Below are positions 1 through 12,562 of a DNA stretch of 64,000 nt, in pieces. Positions within the stretch are counted from its first letter, which is position 1. Each line of letters starts with the position of its first letter. Below the pieces are notes generated by a model. It ran no database searches. It was not told the DNA's origin and saw nothing but the letters and a program-made list of their open reading frames with translations. The stretch is from Antilocapra americana (Eukaryota; Chordata; Mammalia; Artiodactyla; Antilocapridae), in the NCBI GenBank assembly GCA_007570785.1, contig ML664161.1:11980927-12044926 (forward strand). Direction: 5' to 3'. The translations under genes and the position numbers were made by a program.

Positions 1-1746
1 TCCAGCAATAAAATAAGAACTTAATTTGTATTAAGTTTCTGAAATTTAGTGTAGAGAATGAGCAATATGTCTGGTTAATATTTAAACACCTCACAATGTT
101 CTGTTGTAGAAGTTTCCATTTATAAAACCTGCTGTTCTATAACAAATTACTTTCACTTTTAAATAAACTTGTTACAACATGAGCAAAACTTATTCAATTA
201 AAAGAGAAAACAAAGTAAAGTAATTATTTACTCCTCTTTGATGTACACAATAGCTTCTAAAGATTCTAGAAATGCCTAGGAAAGTAGATTTTATGGCTTA
301 AAAATCACCTTTGCTTAACTATTGCTCCAATAAAAAGTAGGTATTTTCATATAGGATAGATATTTCTATATAGGAAAGCATTCTCTCATGAGAGAATAAT
401 GAACCATGTGGAAGAAGCCATGAACCATAAGGACAGTTGTGATAATGTGTTTTCCTCTTCAGTTTTCCACACTTGTTTCTGTTTTGTGTCTTTTTGGTTC
501 AATGGTATAATAATGCTGTACATCACAGTGGAGCTAAATGGAAACAGTTCATCCATAGTATCATATTTTTTCCATGCACTCAGGCATTAAACTGCACATG
601 TTCCTGCCCATCAATTTGTCTTAATATATTTCTAAAAGCAAGAGAAAAAAGTGAGGGATGTTTGCAATCGTGAGCTCAGTCATGATAATATATCTCATAT
701 AAGGTAATAAAAAATATAGCAGATTGATTTAACAGATATTACAGTTTTCAAAAGATAAGTCAGAATCAGATTCACCGTTGATATCTTACCTATTTAAAAA
801 TATCTGAAATCTGAATGACATACAGATAATTTTTTATTTACTCAAAAGGGAAAGTGATTCTCAAGAAAATCAAAAGCCTTTGCAGGGTCAGGGAAATGGA
901 AACTGTGGCTGTGACCCCTGATGGGTTTGCACTGTAAGAAGTCATTGTCAAATTTTGCCAGACAGGATTGCAGAGACAGCAAGTGATGATCTATAAACTG
1001 CATGGACAAGAGACATGCACTCTGACTCTTTCTTGAGCACTATAAATCTTTCTAATTAGTTGTGTGAAAAAGAATAATATGGAAGTTATTTCTATTGTGA
1101 TTAAATTCTCTGCAAGACATATGCATCAGATTTGCTTCTTAAAAATATTTAAGCTACAAAGAATCTATGTATCTGTAATCCTTTAGTTTGTCCTGGAATA
1201 AGAACATCCCTCAGCTGTTTGCATCTGATTACATATTCTGTGCCTGGCTAAAATATCAGGTTTTATATAAGTAAATGAATTAATTTCAGGAAGGGTTAAG
1301 AAATCATTTCTGTGAAGTAGACTTTTTTCTTTAAATTGAGAAAAAATAATAGTAATAGGATAACAAAAATAATGTTTCCTTGATAGGTAAGGAAAATGAA
1401 ATGATCATATCCTAATTTTTAAAGATACAAACTAATAGTTTAAGTAATGAGACTATACAAATTTTAAAGGCCTAATGCAGTTTGGAAAAAAGATATAACA
1501 TGGGGCACTTTAGAATTTTTTTTATTCATGGTTCCTAAAATCTACATACAACAAATAGCAAACAGCCTGCTAATAAGTGAATTGCAAAGAAAGAAGATTG
1601 TAAAATTATTTAAATGTTTACTTTTGGAAATGAATTCATAAAATTTCATCATTTTACATCAAGAAAAGTATTTTTCCAGATTAACTAGTTTGTTTTTGTT
1701 TATTCCCCAGTACCATTCCCTAACTGCAGACAATTGCAAAGAAATT
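1..1746. other. AT-rich intronic DNA, no gene seen
   Basis: This is AT-rich sequence without a convincing coding exon or a repeat family that I can name. Short open frames near 399-673 have no protein-like composition and no recognisable motif. By position it should belong to the intron upstream of the NAALADL2 exon, which is an inference. Confidence 0.5.
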
Positions 1747-2264
1747 GAATTCAGTCACTCAGTCGTGTCTGACTCTGTGACCCCATGGACTCCAGCACAC
1801 CAGGCTCTCCTGTCCATCACCAACTCCCAAAGCTTGCTCAAACTCATGTTCATTGAGTTGGTGATGCCATCCAACCATATCATTCTCTGTCATCCCATTC
1901 TCCTCCTGCCTTCAGTCTTTCCCAGCATCAGAGTCTTTTCCAGTGAGTCAGCTCTTCTCACCAGGTGGCCAAGGTATTGAGCATCAGTCCTTCCAATGAA
2001 TATTAGGACTTATTTCCTTTAGGATTAACTGGTTTGATCTCGTTGCAGTCCAAGGGACTCTCAAGAGTCTTCTCTAACACCACAGTTAAAAAGCATTGAT
2101 TCTCCGGTGCTCAGTTTTCTTTATGGTCCAACACTCACATCCATACATGACTACTGGAAAAACCATAGCTTTGGCTATATGGACCTCTGTCAGCAAAGTA
2201 CTGTCTCTGCTTTTTAATATGTTGTCTAAGTTTGTCAGAGCTTTTCTTCCAAGGACCAAGCAAA
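1747..2264 (-). repeat. BovB LINE 3' fragment, antisense
   Basis: On the minus strand this matches the 3' part of the ruminant BovB (RTE) LINE. The + strand opens with the usual reverse complement of the BovB end (CACTCAGTCGTGTCTGACTC) and runs back into the reverse-transcriptase C-terminal region. The minus frame at 2086-2271 still reads MYGCECWTIKKTEHRRINAF, a typical BovB stretch. It is 5'-truncated, full of stops and not functional. Confidence 0.93.
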
Positions 2265-2268
2265 ATTG

Positions 2269-2460
2269 CATTTCCTCAATTATCTACCTAGTTCATTCTT
2301 CACCTTCTCTTCTTCCTTATCGTTCCCTTGAAAAACAAAAAGAAAATAAAATACAAAATAAAAAGCAAAGAGATTACATTTCTTCAACTACCCACCCTGG
2401 CTCATCCTCCACGTTCTCTTCTTTTTTATCATTCCCTTGAAAAACAAAAGAAAATAAAAA
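2269..2460. repeat. Imperfect ~109-bp tandem duplication
   Basis: A unit that starts GCATTTCCTCAATTATC at 2269 and passes through CGTTCCCTTGAAAAACAAAA at 2321-2340 recurs as ACATTTCTTCAACTACC from about 2376 and ATTCCCTTGAAAAACAAAAG at 2431-2450. The offset is 107-109 bases and there are about 1.8 copies with scattered substitutions. It begins directly at the truncated end of the neighbouring BovB fragment. Confidence 0.8.
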
Positions 2461-4182
2461 CCTTCACATGTTATGTAGCATTCATGAACCACCTGTACAG
2501 AGGAAAAGACCACGGCCACTGTGTTTCCTCTCTCAATCTCAAAATCTTCTCCCAGAAAATAAGATAATTTAGGTTAAGACTTACTGGTCCTCACTTTGTC
2601 AAAGTCTTCTTAACCTGCAACCTTGCTAATCTCCACTCTACCATTATATTTTCAGCCTAGAACCTGGAGTAATGGATCCATACTACAAATGTGATCCACC
2701 ATGGATAGGAAAGATGAGGAATGGGAAAATAAATTGCAGCATTCTCTTCAAAATTTTAAAGCTACAGTTGGGAAAATAACATTATATTTTTAAAAATTAA
2801 AATAAAACAAATCAGACTTCTTCTATGCAGCAAACATTGCAATGGCTGTCAGATAATGTAATATGACCTTTAAAAGAACAAAAACAAAAATGCAAAATCA
2901 CACTGTTTTCCTTATTTGAAAGCAATATGATTTAACGGGAGAAACATAGGAAAGTAAATTATGAGCACACATTCCTTTAGTCTGAAATCTGAGAATTAGC
3001 TATGTGATCTTGATATAATCATCTTTATCTCATGAATACTTCATTTGTGAGATAAGAATTATTCCACAGACCAAATGAGATATTTGTTGTTGTTGAGTTC
3101 CTCAGTTGTATCCAACTCTGCAACCCCATAGACTGCACCACACAGAGCTTTAAAATGCAATAAATAATTATGCATGAGAATACTTATAAAATAGGATATC
3201 TTGCCTCCATCCCTACCTTTCTCCCTTTCTTTTTCCCTTCCCTACTTCCTTCCTTCTCTCCCTCTTCTGTAATATAATGATAAAAGTTGAGAATGATTTT
3301 TAGAACTCTGACAACAGGCTTCACTTTCTGAATAGCTTCAGATTATTCTCCTTGCAAAAGGAGATCATTGCTTCTTATTACTCTTACTAGAATTATTAAG
3401 TAACTTTGGGTACATCAAGTAAAGCAATTTGAAATCCAAGTAACAGTGTTCAGAGAAATCAGAAAAGAATGCTGTGAGTATGCCTTGGATGTACTCATCT
3501 GATTATAGTGAATATTCCTCACCATAATTGTCTTAAAAAAAGAAAGAAAGAAAGATGAGATTATTTCTGAAACACTTTTGAAAAAGCAAACAAGAATTTT
3601 ATGAATCTCTTTAATGGTATACCAACAATACAATACATAATCAAAGGGCCAAATAACAGATCTGTTAATTGGGGAAAACAGTTTCAAGAAGAAAGAATAA
3701 CATAAAATCTGAGCCCTAAAGTCAAAATTTATGCTTAAGAAATGAACACCTGTATTCAGTGTTTTGATTTTTCACATATTCCAGAAATATTTAATTTAAT
3801 GAATAAGAATGTGCTAAGTAATGTTAGTTCATGGTTTCTAAAAGTTTATTCTTATGTTATAATATCCATGAATCTTTAGTGTAAAATGTCCACATTTTTT
3901 TGTTTTAATACATGTAAATCCTTACTATGCACCTTGTAAAAATCCAGGTTTTCTTAGTAATCTAAATAAATAAGCATATAATTCACACAGTGTTGATTTA
4001 GTATCTTCTCAGAAAGCAGATCATGCAAGAAGCATCTGACGTGTTTAAGAAATACACCTTTTGGCCAGTCTATTTGTCTTTGTAAAGGATGGATGTATAA
4101 TAGAAAAGGTATGCTTTAATGCAAAGATCGCTAGACTTGAATTTGGAAAACTCTAGTTTGATCCTTGGAATGACCACTTATT
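2461..4182. other. Intronic stretch with pyrimidine tract and small repeat scraps
   Basis: No exon is seen. A polypyrimidine tract rich in CCCTT/CTTCC lies at about 3202-3267, and a short (AAAG)n run at 3538-3556. A 60-base scrap at about 3089-3150 resembles the antisense head of a BovB/Bov-tA repeat (ATCCAACTCTGCAACCCCAT). Bases 2985-3080 look like a worn MIR. The rest is AT-rich and unassigned. Confidence 0.45.
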
Positions 4183-4378
4183 GGGCTTCCTTAGTGGCTC
4201 AGATGGTAAATAATCTGCCTACAATACGGGAGATCTGGGTTTGATTCCTGCATGGGGAAAATCCCCTGGAGAAGGGAATGGTTACCCACTCCACTATATT
4301 TACATGGAAAATTCCATGGACATAGGAGCCTGGTGGGTAGTCCATGGGGTCATAAAGAGTCAGACAAGACTGAGTGAC

Positions 4379-4380
<2 letters not shown>
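4183..4380 (+). repeat. Bov-tA type SINE
   Basis: The tRNA-derived head (GGGCTTCCTTAGTGGCTCAG) is followed by the B-box-like GGTTTGATTCCTG, the CCCCTGGAGAAGG body and the tail ending AGTCAGACAAGACTGAGTGACTAA. This is the standard ruminant Bov-tA layout at about 200 bp. The tail runs directly into a dinucleotide array. Confidence 0.93.

Positions 4381-4426
<46 letters not shown>
4381..4426. repeat. (AC)23 microsatellite
   Basis: This is a perfect AC dinucleotide array of 46 bases starting at the 3' tail of the preceding SINE. Long perfect arrays of this size are usually length-polymorphic. Confidence 0.98.
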
Positions 4427-4428
<2 letters not shown>

Positions 4429-4699
4429 TACCATATATTACCTCTGACTCCAGGTCAAGCTCTTCACCTTCCTGAATCACAATTTCACAATAATGGGAAT
4501 TGAAATGATATATCTGATGTTTTGAATAAAAATCAGCAAATAACTTGTGAGACAGTATCTGGCTTATAGTAGGTGCACAATTAGTACTTGATGATTTGGC
4601 CTAAGAAGATCTAGACTCAAGACTTAGATTCTAATTACATGATTTTCCTAAATATATATATTAAAGTTTGGCAGATATTTATCTCATGTGAAACTATTG

Positions 4700-5085
4700 A
4701 TTTGTCAGGGCTGCTATAACAAAATACTCCAGGCTGCATGGCCTAAACACAAATTTATTTTCTCACAGTTCTGGAGGCTGACAATTTAAGATGAAGGTGT
4801 TAACAGGTTCAGTCTCTCCTGAGGCCTCACTTCTTGGCTTGCTGATTGCCACTTTCTTGCTGTATCCTCATGTTATGTTTGGTTTGGTTTGGTTTTTTCA
4901 CACTCCGCACATAGATCTCTAATGTCTTTCCCTCTTCTTGTAAGGACATTAGTGATATTGGAGTAGAGCCCACCCATATGACCTCATTTAACCTTTGTTG
5001 CCTCTTTAAAGGTTCTATTTTCCAATATAGTCACACTCTGAGGTGTGCTAGGGATTAGAACTTAAACTTACAAATCTTACAGGGA
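4700..5085 (-). repeat. MLT1/MST-type MaLR LTR, antisense
   Basis: The + strand reads GGGCTGCTATAACAAAATAC, then the TTTATTTTCTCACAGTTCTG segment and the TCCTGAGGCCTCACTTCTTG segment. It ends near a GTCACACTCTGAGGTG stretch. This is the reverse complement of the mammalian MaLR (MLT1/MST) LTR 3' part. It is an ancient non-coding remnant of an endogenous-retrovirus-like element with no internal coding region. Confidence 0.75.
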
Positions 5086-6261
5086 TACCACATAACAGAT
5101 CATAATTTTATCTGCAAAACCAAATTTGTCTCCTTTGTTACCCTTGTTCTTTTCTACATGAAGGCTCAAGAAACTTTTATAGCTGTGGAGGCCAGAGGAA
5201 TGGTTCTAATAGTGAACTAGTATTTTGAAGAGATTAAAGTACAAAGAAAACCATAAGCTTCCTCCTTTGGTTCTTGATACCAAGTGTTAGTTCAGAGATC
5301 TCCTGCATTGTGACCAGTGAAAATAAAGAGCAAAACTGACATTCAGGGGGTACAAAAGGGTGAGTTGACAACTTAAGGGCATCTGTAAATGGATTAGAGT
5401 CTAGCTGCAGAATTCAGCCAGTATTCCCTTGATGGACACTGTGAAGGAGAGTATTTTCTAAACAACAATAGCAATAGCATCCTCCTCCTGAAATAGAAAA
5501 GGGGTTTTGATTGAAAGTAAGAGTAGATGTCAATAAGTACAGAAGTTAAGTGGTAGGAATCAGATCATGGTCCTGTCTCTTTTACTGTCTCTGGCTTTGA
5601 TTTTATTTGAATGATTGTTTCCTGAATATCTGAATACCATGCAGCCATCCTGTTCCCATATGCTGTCTGTCCAAGGCAGTGGAAATATAATACTATTGGA
5701 CCATTTTCAGGTTCTAGACTATGACCACTGAATAAGTGATTCCCAAGGAGCTTTGCATTTGTAAGGTTTGTTTGTTAAGATTGTTGTGTTCTCTCCATGG
5801 ATTTGTAGTGCCTTTATTTCAGAGGTGGTTATGTGGCAACAGAGAGCCTTATATACTATACACAAGGAGAAATATATTAACAGGGTTCACAGCAAGGAAT
5901 ATGAGATCATATATTTTGGTCAAAGACATCTTATCTCTAGGACACTGTCAATAAGACAAATTCACACATTTAAATCCCTGGGGGCTAGTCTCTACTCTTT
6001 ATTGCTACTCTTACATAGCAAAACAATATAAAACAGAATCACACAAAATAGACCAGTTTTAATATGTATTTTACAGAAGTATAAAAAGACAACATATTTT
6101 GTTGAATCTTTTTTAATTTCATAAACAAGAAGGCTTAATACTTATACTCACATTCTAATGGGCATATATAAGATGCCATAGTGAAATTTATGGCATAAAT
6201 TTTCCAGCCAGTGGGTGGAAACCATAGAGCAAAATAACATTCATTTAATACAATGAAATAA
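5086..6261. other. Intronic DNA, nothing identified
   Basis: AT-rich sequence with two overlapping short frames near 5736-6031. Neither has a recognised motif or flanking splice-like structure, so no gene is called. Confidence 0.45.
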
Positions 6262-6420
6262 TGTTTTTCATTCATTCATTCATTCATTGACATATACACT
6301 ATTTATTCAATACACTATTTATTCAGTAGAAATATCAATAGTTACCAGGCACTATATCAAGCACTAGGGATACAAAATGAAGCTATAAGGTCACTGTCTT
6401 AAAGCAAGTCAAAATCTAAT
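6262..6420 (+). repeat. L2-like LINE fragment with (TTCA)n
   Basis: A short (TTCA)n run at about 6268-6288 is followed by TTACCAGGCACTATATCAAG and CACTAGGGATACAAAATGAAG. This resembles the ancient mammalian L2 3' wording around 'ccaggcactgtgctaggcac'. It is strongly diverged. Confidence 0.55.
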
Positions 6421-6969
6421 GCTACTAAAATTTTCCATCAGATCCTTTTTAATTACTGAGAATGAAAAAGTAATACTAATGAAAATTCACCTTGGAGTCT
6501 GGGGGCATTATAAATGCTTCAGATGATGTGAAGCTGTGACATAGCATGAAGGAAGTTGACTGACTCTGCACAGACAAAGAAAAATGTCTCAGTGTTACGA
6601 AGGACCACTTCTCAATTACTAATCTAGCATCTATCTCAGATACCTCAAGCATGTTGATATTTTAGTACCCATGAAAACTTGGTTAAGAATTGTGTTGGCT
6701 TAGCACTTAGTGGTTCTTTCAGTTAAACAAAAGGGAGTGGGAAGCTTGTGATTTGGAGGCTGTGGACATTTTGAATAAACATAATCTGTAAATTTATGTG
6801 ATATGTAACTTGTCTCCAGAAGATAAAATATTGGTTGAAGTACTTACTAGAGTATAAATATTTCCAGTTTAAACAGAATATTAATAGCTTCATTGAAGTT
6901 GTCTTCATTTAATCCTATGTGATTTATTGCAATTGTCATATAGATCTTTTTGAGTGTAAGCACTGTGAT

Positions 6970-7057
6970 ATAGTTTTTTTTTTAATGTTTCATTTTGTAT
7001 TGAGTATAGGCAATTAACAATGTTGTAATAGCTTCAGGTGAACAGTGAAGGGATTCA
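6970..7057 (-). repeat. Short L1 3' end, antisense
   Basis: A T-run at 6976-6985 is followed by CATTTTGTATTGAGTATAGG and AATGTTGTAATAGCTTCAGG. That is the reverse complement of an L1 3' UTR end with its poly(A). Less than 100 bases remain. Confidence 0.6.
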
Positions 7058-9054
7058 GGAATAATTTTAAAAGATGAAATTAGCACTTCACAGTGTACTA
7101 TTTAAATTAGTACTTCGAAGGAAGAATCAATTCAGTAACTTAGAGTTTCAATATATAGATTCTAAGTATTTTGAGTTTCCTTATATTCCATATCTAATAG
7201 AAGCTTAATGTGAAATTGAAATATTTATAATATATATTGCATAGAATCAATCATAAAAACTGCCTCACACATCTTTATTATGCATAGAAAATCTTTTGTC
7301 TTTGGAGAGGGTATTCCCAACCAACAGTTTGAAAGCAAGTTTCATATATGACAACATATTTAAAAATACAATAAATGTCACCATAAACATTTTGAAAATC
7401 ATAGAGTAAGCCTACTTGTTTTTTTAAATTAAGAAAGAATGAATGAGGATAATATTGTTCAATTCTTGCATTTTTTGGATGGTGAAACTAATGTTGGAAA
7501 AATTATGAGTTGTCACATAGCTATTAGTGTTAGAGTTGGTACCAAAATTCAGTACTGCCTCCCGGTCTCATGCATTTTCACTTGTCTTGGTTATGAATTG
7601 GTTTATTGGCAAATAACAGAAGTACTCTCAGAGTAAGGGACGAAATCTCATCTAGTCCAAGTGAATGGCGCACAGCTGGACATGAGGTCTGTGTGTGCCA
7701 TTTTCTCTCTCGCCTATTTTCATCTCTGTTTTCTCTGACTTCCTCCTCCTTTTTAGTTGCCAGTTTCCTTAAATAAATGATGATTTGTATTATTTAAGAA
7801 ATGGTGTCCCTCCAAGGTGACATAGCCTTGTGGGTGAATGCACCACATTAGCCAGTCTGTGACCTGCTTCTTGGTCACCATACAACACTCAGGCCTAATA
7901 CCCTCTGCCTGACTCATTTTTGGTGTCTCCATTCGAAGTTCCGATTGGCCATATTTATGTCAAATGTTGTCTAAGTTTATAACAACTAAGGACTCCAAAC
8001 TTATCAGATATATACTTGAGAAAGAGAAGCAAAAGACAGTTGAAGTTTAATGTCAAGAATCTTGGCTTGGCACTTGCCCTATCTTTTCAGGTATCAGGCA
8101 CCCAGTATAATCATCAGTCTAGTTCTCAAGCTATGAGAAGTACTACACAGAGCTAATAACTTTCACCTGTGCACCAAGGGACAGTCTGCTATCAAACAGC
8201 ACAGTGACAGCTGGTTTCATCTCTTTGTCATTGGCATTCTTTGAATGTGTTGTTAAAAATATAATCTCACCAAAATGAGAGGTATTTTGAGCATTTTAGG
8301 CAACTTCCATGTCATCAGATTCAAAATGTAATGCTAACAATGCAAAGGAACATTTTTAAAATTTGACATAATGTGAACAGTTTCTTTTGTTATCAATGTT
8401 ATTGGAAATGCAGCAATAGACAATCTCTAAAACTGAGTCACTGAATTAAACTAATTATTTTAGAGCTCTATGATGGCCAGTGAGGGGTGGAGTCAGAAAC
8501 CAGATTTGACAAAATCAAAGAGGTGTCCACTTCAGGTCCAACTATTATATGCAGAGGACAGGAAGAGGAGGTTGGTGCATATATAAAACTGTCTCTTCAA
8601 GGGTGTATGGAGGTAATCAACTCTAACCAAAGATAGGTTTCTATTAAACCACTTTGCTTCATAATTGGCCATGAGGTATAGAAGGATATCATGATACTAT
8701 ATTCCTGATAAAAGGGATCTCAACATACTACCTAATATAATCAGAAAAGAAAAACATGTAACTCTTCCATGTGATTTTTGACTAAAATAAATTTAACAAC
8801 TAAGTTTCATAAACATTAAATTATTATCATTATCATTATCTTTTTAGAAGAGATTGTGAACATATTTGATATTCCACTAAAGCAGTATCAGCACATTAAA
8901 AAAAAAAAATACCGTGGGTCACCATTCCTTTTGTTTGTCCAAAAGAGTAATCTCTCATAGAATCACTTTCCACTGATGCTGAGTCTATTCTCACATTCTT
9001 TTTCTGATGTTCATTCCTTGCCAGTTAATTGGGATTAGCAGTCAAGATGAAATG
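7058..9054. other. Mostly unique intronic DNA, possible worn MIR
   Basis: No exon was found. Bases 7450-7600 (TTGGATGGTGAAACTAATG, GAGTTGTCACATAGCTATT) loosely resemble a MIR core on the + strand. The remainder is AT-rich sequence without recognised repeats, including a poly(A) run near 8899-8909. Confidence 0.4.
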
Positions 9055-10672
9055 CTCTTAAAGTGCTGCACTCATTATGTTAGCATATTTGGAAAACTCA
9101 GCAGTGGCTCCTTTTCCAGGACTGGAAAATGTCAATTTCCATTCCAATTCTGAAGAGGGGCAGTGCCAACTAATGTTCAGACTTCCATAAAATTGCATTC
9201 ATTTCACATGCTAGTAAGGTTATTTTCAAAATCATTCAAGCTAGGCTTCAGCAGTACATATATTGAGAATTTCCACATATATAAGCTGGATTTAAGAATG
9301 GCAGAGGAACCAGAGATCGAATTGCCAACATCCATTGGCTAATAGGAAAAAGCAAGGGAATTCTAGAAAAACATGTGCTTCTGCTTCATTGACTAAATAC
9401 TAAATGTGGATTCCCTGGTGGCTCAGATTGTAAAGTGTCTGCCTACAATGTGGGAGACCCAGGTTCAATCCCTGGGTTGGGAAGATCCCCTGGAGAAGGA
9501 AATGGCAACCCACTCCAATATTCTTGCCTGAAAAATCCCATGGATGGAGGAGTGTAGTGGCTACAGTCCATGGTGTTGCAAAGAGTCGGACATGCCTGAG
9601 CAACTTTACTTGCACTTCTTTCACTTTGTGTGGATTATAACAAACTATGGAAAATTATTAAAGAGATGGGAATACCACACCACCTTATCTGTCTCCTGAG
9701 AAACCTGTATACAGATCAAGAAGCAAGTTAGAACTGGACGTGGAACACCTGACGGGTTCAAAATTGTGAATGGAGTATGACAAGTCTGTACATTATCACC
9801 TTGCTTGTTGTCGCCTAATGTATATGCAGAGTACATTAGGCAAAATTCTGGGCTGAATGAATCACAACCTGGAATCAAGATTTCCAGATCTATCAAAATC
9901 TCAGATATGCAGATGATACCACTCTAATGACAGAAAGTGAAGAGAAACTGAAGAGTGTCTTGATGAAAGTGAAAAGAGGAGAGTGAAAAAGCTGGCTTAA
10001 AACTCAACATCAAAAGACTAAGATCATGGCATCTGGACCAATCACTTCATGGCAAATAGATGGGGAAACAATGGAAACAGTGTCAGACTTTATTTTCTTG
10101 GGCTCCAAAATCACTGCAGACAGTGACTGAAGGCATGCAATTAAAAAACACTTGCTCCTTGGAAGGAAAACTATACAAAACTGGACAGTGTATTAAAAAG
10201 CAGAGACATTACTCTGCCAACAAAGGTCCATTATGTCAAAGCTATGGTTTTATCTAGTAGTCATGTACAGATGTGAGAGTTACAACCTAAAGAAGGCTGA
10301 GTGCCAAAGAATTGATGCTCTCAAATTTTGGTGCTGGGGACGACTCTTGAGAGTCCCTTGGACAGCAAGGAGATCAAACCAGTCAATCCTAAAGGAAATC
10401 AGTCCTGAATATTCACTGGAAGGACTGACTCTGAAGCTGAAGCTCCAATCCTCTGGCCATCTGATGCAAAGAACTGACTTCTTGGAAAATACCCTGATAC
10501 TGGGGAAGATTGAAGGCAGGAGGAGTAGGGGTCGACAGAGAATGAGATGGTTGATGGCATCATAGACTCAATGGATGTGAATTGGAGCACAGTGGAGGAC
10601 AGGGATGCCTGGCATGCTGTAGTCCATGGGATTACAAAGATTTGGACACAACTCAGTGACTCAACGGCAACA
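9055..10672 (+). repeat. BovB LINE fragment interrupted by a SINE
   Basis: This is a BovB sequence in sense orientation, starting near the N-terminal side of the reverse transcriptase (TTTGGAAAACTCAGCAGTGG) and running to the BovB 3' end (GACACAACTCAGTGACTCAA). It is split by the SINE at 9413-9628 and resumes inside the region that encodes the RT palm. The + frame at 10233-10565 keeps recognisable C-terminal pieces (ECQRIDALKFWCWGRLLRVP). Many frameshifts and stops make it dead. Confidence 0.93.
9413..9628 (+). repeat. Bov-tA SINE inserted in BovB, with TSD
   Basis: A head CCCTGGTGGCTCAG, body CCCCTGGAGAAGGAAATGGC and tail AAGAGTCGGACATGCCTGAG give a full Bov-tA unit. The 8-base direct repeat TGTGGATT occurs at 9405-9412 and 9629-9636, flanking the insertion. 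BovB sequence resumes immediately beyond it. The SINE is therefore younger than the BovB copy. Confidence 0.92.
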
Positions 10673-12214
10673 ACTCAAAGTGAAAACTGTCCATCATTCC
10701 ACTGGTAAAGATGTCTCAGTTTACTAAGAGCAAAGATATTGTCCTCCTTACCTCCATAATCCAATGATCCCAATTGCCTGTATGACAATGACACTCTGGA
10801 TAAATGGCCTAGCAACTATAAAAATCGTTTTTCACAAGCAGGTAATTTTTCAGGAGGAAAGATAACATTAACCAAAATCACAAGTATCCATTTAACTTCA
10901 TTAATAATGAAAAAGTTTTGGAGAACTAAATTTTGGCTATATTGACAAATATATTTGGAAAAGTAATAATATTCAGTGTTGGTGATAATGATAGGCAACA
11001 AATACTCACATATACTATTGGTAAGAAAATAACTCTTAATAGCTTTACTGGAGGGAAACTAGTTTATTTTAAAAATCGTAAAAACAGGAGTACCTTGGCA
11101 TCAAAAATCTACATGTGAAAATATATTTCACTAAAACAGGTATTTGTGCAATGATACAGCTATAAGGAAGTTTGCAATATCATTTTTTAAAATAATTTGA
11201 TCAACAATCAGGAGTTGGTTACTAATATTTGATGGACTTTTTATATGATATTACTTATGTCACTCATATATAGTATATAACAAAGTGATACATAAGTCTA
11301 CTTATTAACATGGACACATGTTTAGTATATACTAAGTGAAAAAGAAATATTGCAAAATAATGTTTTTCATAGGTATTTTGTAAATATATGTGTGATGTGC
11401 ATAAGCCTCATGAAGGTATCTAGAAACATCAGCATGTTAATATTTGCTGCCACTTGACATGTAAGATAATGGAATTGCTTTTTGCCTTTTTTCTGTTTTG
11501 TTTTGTTGATGTGCATCTCTTTCTCACTAATGGTCACAATTTGCTTTAGTAATAACAAGTAATTTCTAGTATTTTTAAAAATTGCTTTCTAGAGACATTC
11601 ATTTTTTTTCTTGATATTTTCCCCTGTAGTAAGCAGAACATTCACAATTATTTCATTGACTATTCTTTTTGAGAATAGTAATTTCAGCATCTAAACATTA
11701 GAAGCCTTCCCTAAGGACTTCAATCTGAGCATTTGAAGAGTCACTGTTAAATCTGGCCTTCTTATTAATATATATTTTTTCTTTTGTTCTCTTTTTCATT
11801 CTTCCTCTCTCCCTGAATCCTTTACCCATCTTCAGTAAAACATTGGTGGGGAAAAATAGAAGTGTGATCAGATTACTTTCTTATAGAAACTATGCACATG
11901 AGTCAATTATATTTAGCTTTGGTTCTCAGTGTTATGTTTTTATCCTTATTATAAAAATTCACACTTGTTCATTATTTGTTTAAAAATGGAAAAATACAGA
12001 ATGTTTTTAAAGGAGTTGGAAAGATGCCATTTATGTAGCATATTTACATCAAGTATCATTTATTTTTCTACATGTTATTTCCTGTATGTAGTTAAAATTA
12101 TGTTATATTCATATGTTTTAGTTTTCTAATTGAAGTACATCCCAAATATTTTCTCAGAGCTCGCTTTGCTTTAAGTGGTTGTTATGCCATATCAGCATGT
12201 GTATCATTTGTTCT
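10673..12214. other. AT-rich intronic DNA
   Basis: I see no exon and no nameable repeat. Several open frames of 60-66 codons on both strands are low-complexity and consistent with chance in AT-rich DNA. Confidence 0.45.
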
Positions 12215-12325
12215 TTTATTTAATGTCTTAGATGCCTACTATGTGCTGCTATATACAAAGTGTACAGACAGTAATACAGAAGATAAGCATGATTCCTACC
12301 CTCTTGATGTAGTCCAGTTTGAGAC
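12215..12325 (+). repeat. Possible L2 fragment
   Basis: The wording TTAGATGCCTACTATGTGCTG followed by AGATAAGCATGATTCCTACC resembles a diverged L2 3' region. The call is weak and rests on the order of these short phrases. Confidence 0.4.
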
Positions 12326-12343
12326 ACAATTGATGTCTTGCTT

Positions 12344-12562
12344 GCATGCATATTCAGTCATGTCTGATTCTTTGCAACCACATGGACCATAACCTACCAG
12401 GCTCCTCTATCCATGGGGTTTTCCAAGCAAGAATACTGGAGTGGGTTACCATTCCCTTCTCCAGGGGATATTCCTGACCCAGGGATCGAAGCCACATCTC
12501 CTATGTCTCCTGCAGTGGCAGGCAGATTTTTTTTTCCCCCACTACTGAGCCACCTGGGACAC
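12344..12562 (-). repeat. Bov-tA SINE, antisense, with TSD
   Basis: The reverse complement of a Bov-tA unit runs from TTCAGTCATGTCTGATTC to TGAGCCACCTGGGACAC. A 7-base direct repeat CTTGCTT at 12337-12343 and 12563-12569 fits a target-site duplication. A T/C-rich run at 12528-12540 interrupts the tRNA-derived head. Confidence 0.9.

Noticed and set aside
4199..4480. Frame with a Cys-Val repeat
   Set aside because: It is a translation of the AC microsatellite and the adjoining SINE.
9413..9628. tRNA-like head with A/B-box-like motifs
   Set aside because: It belongs to a tRNA-derived SINE. The body and tail are those of Bov-tA and no functional tRNA cloverleaf is expected. The same applies to the other SINEs.
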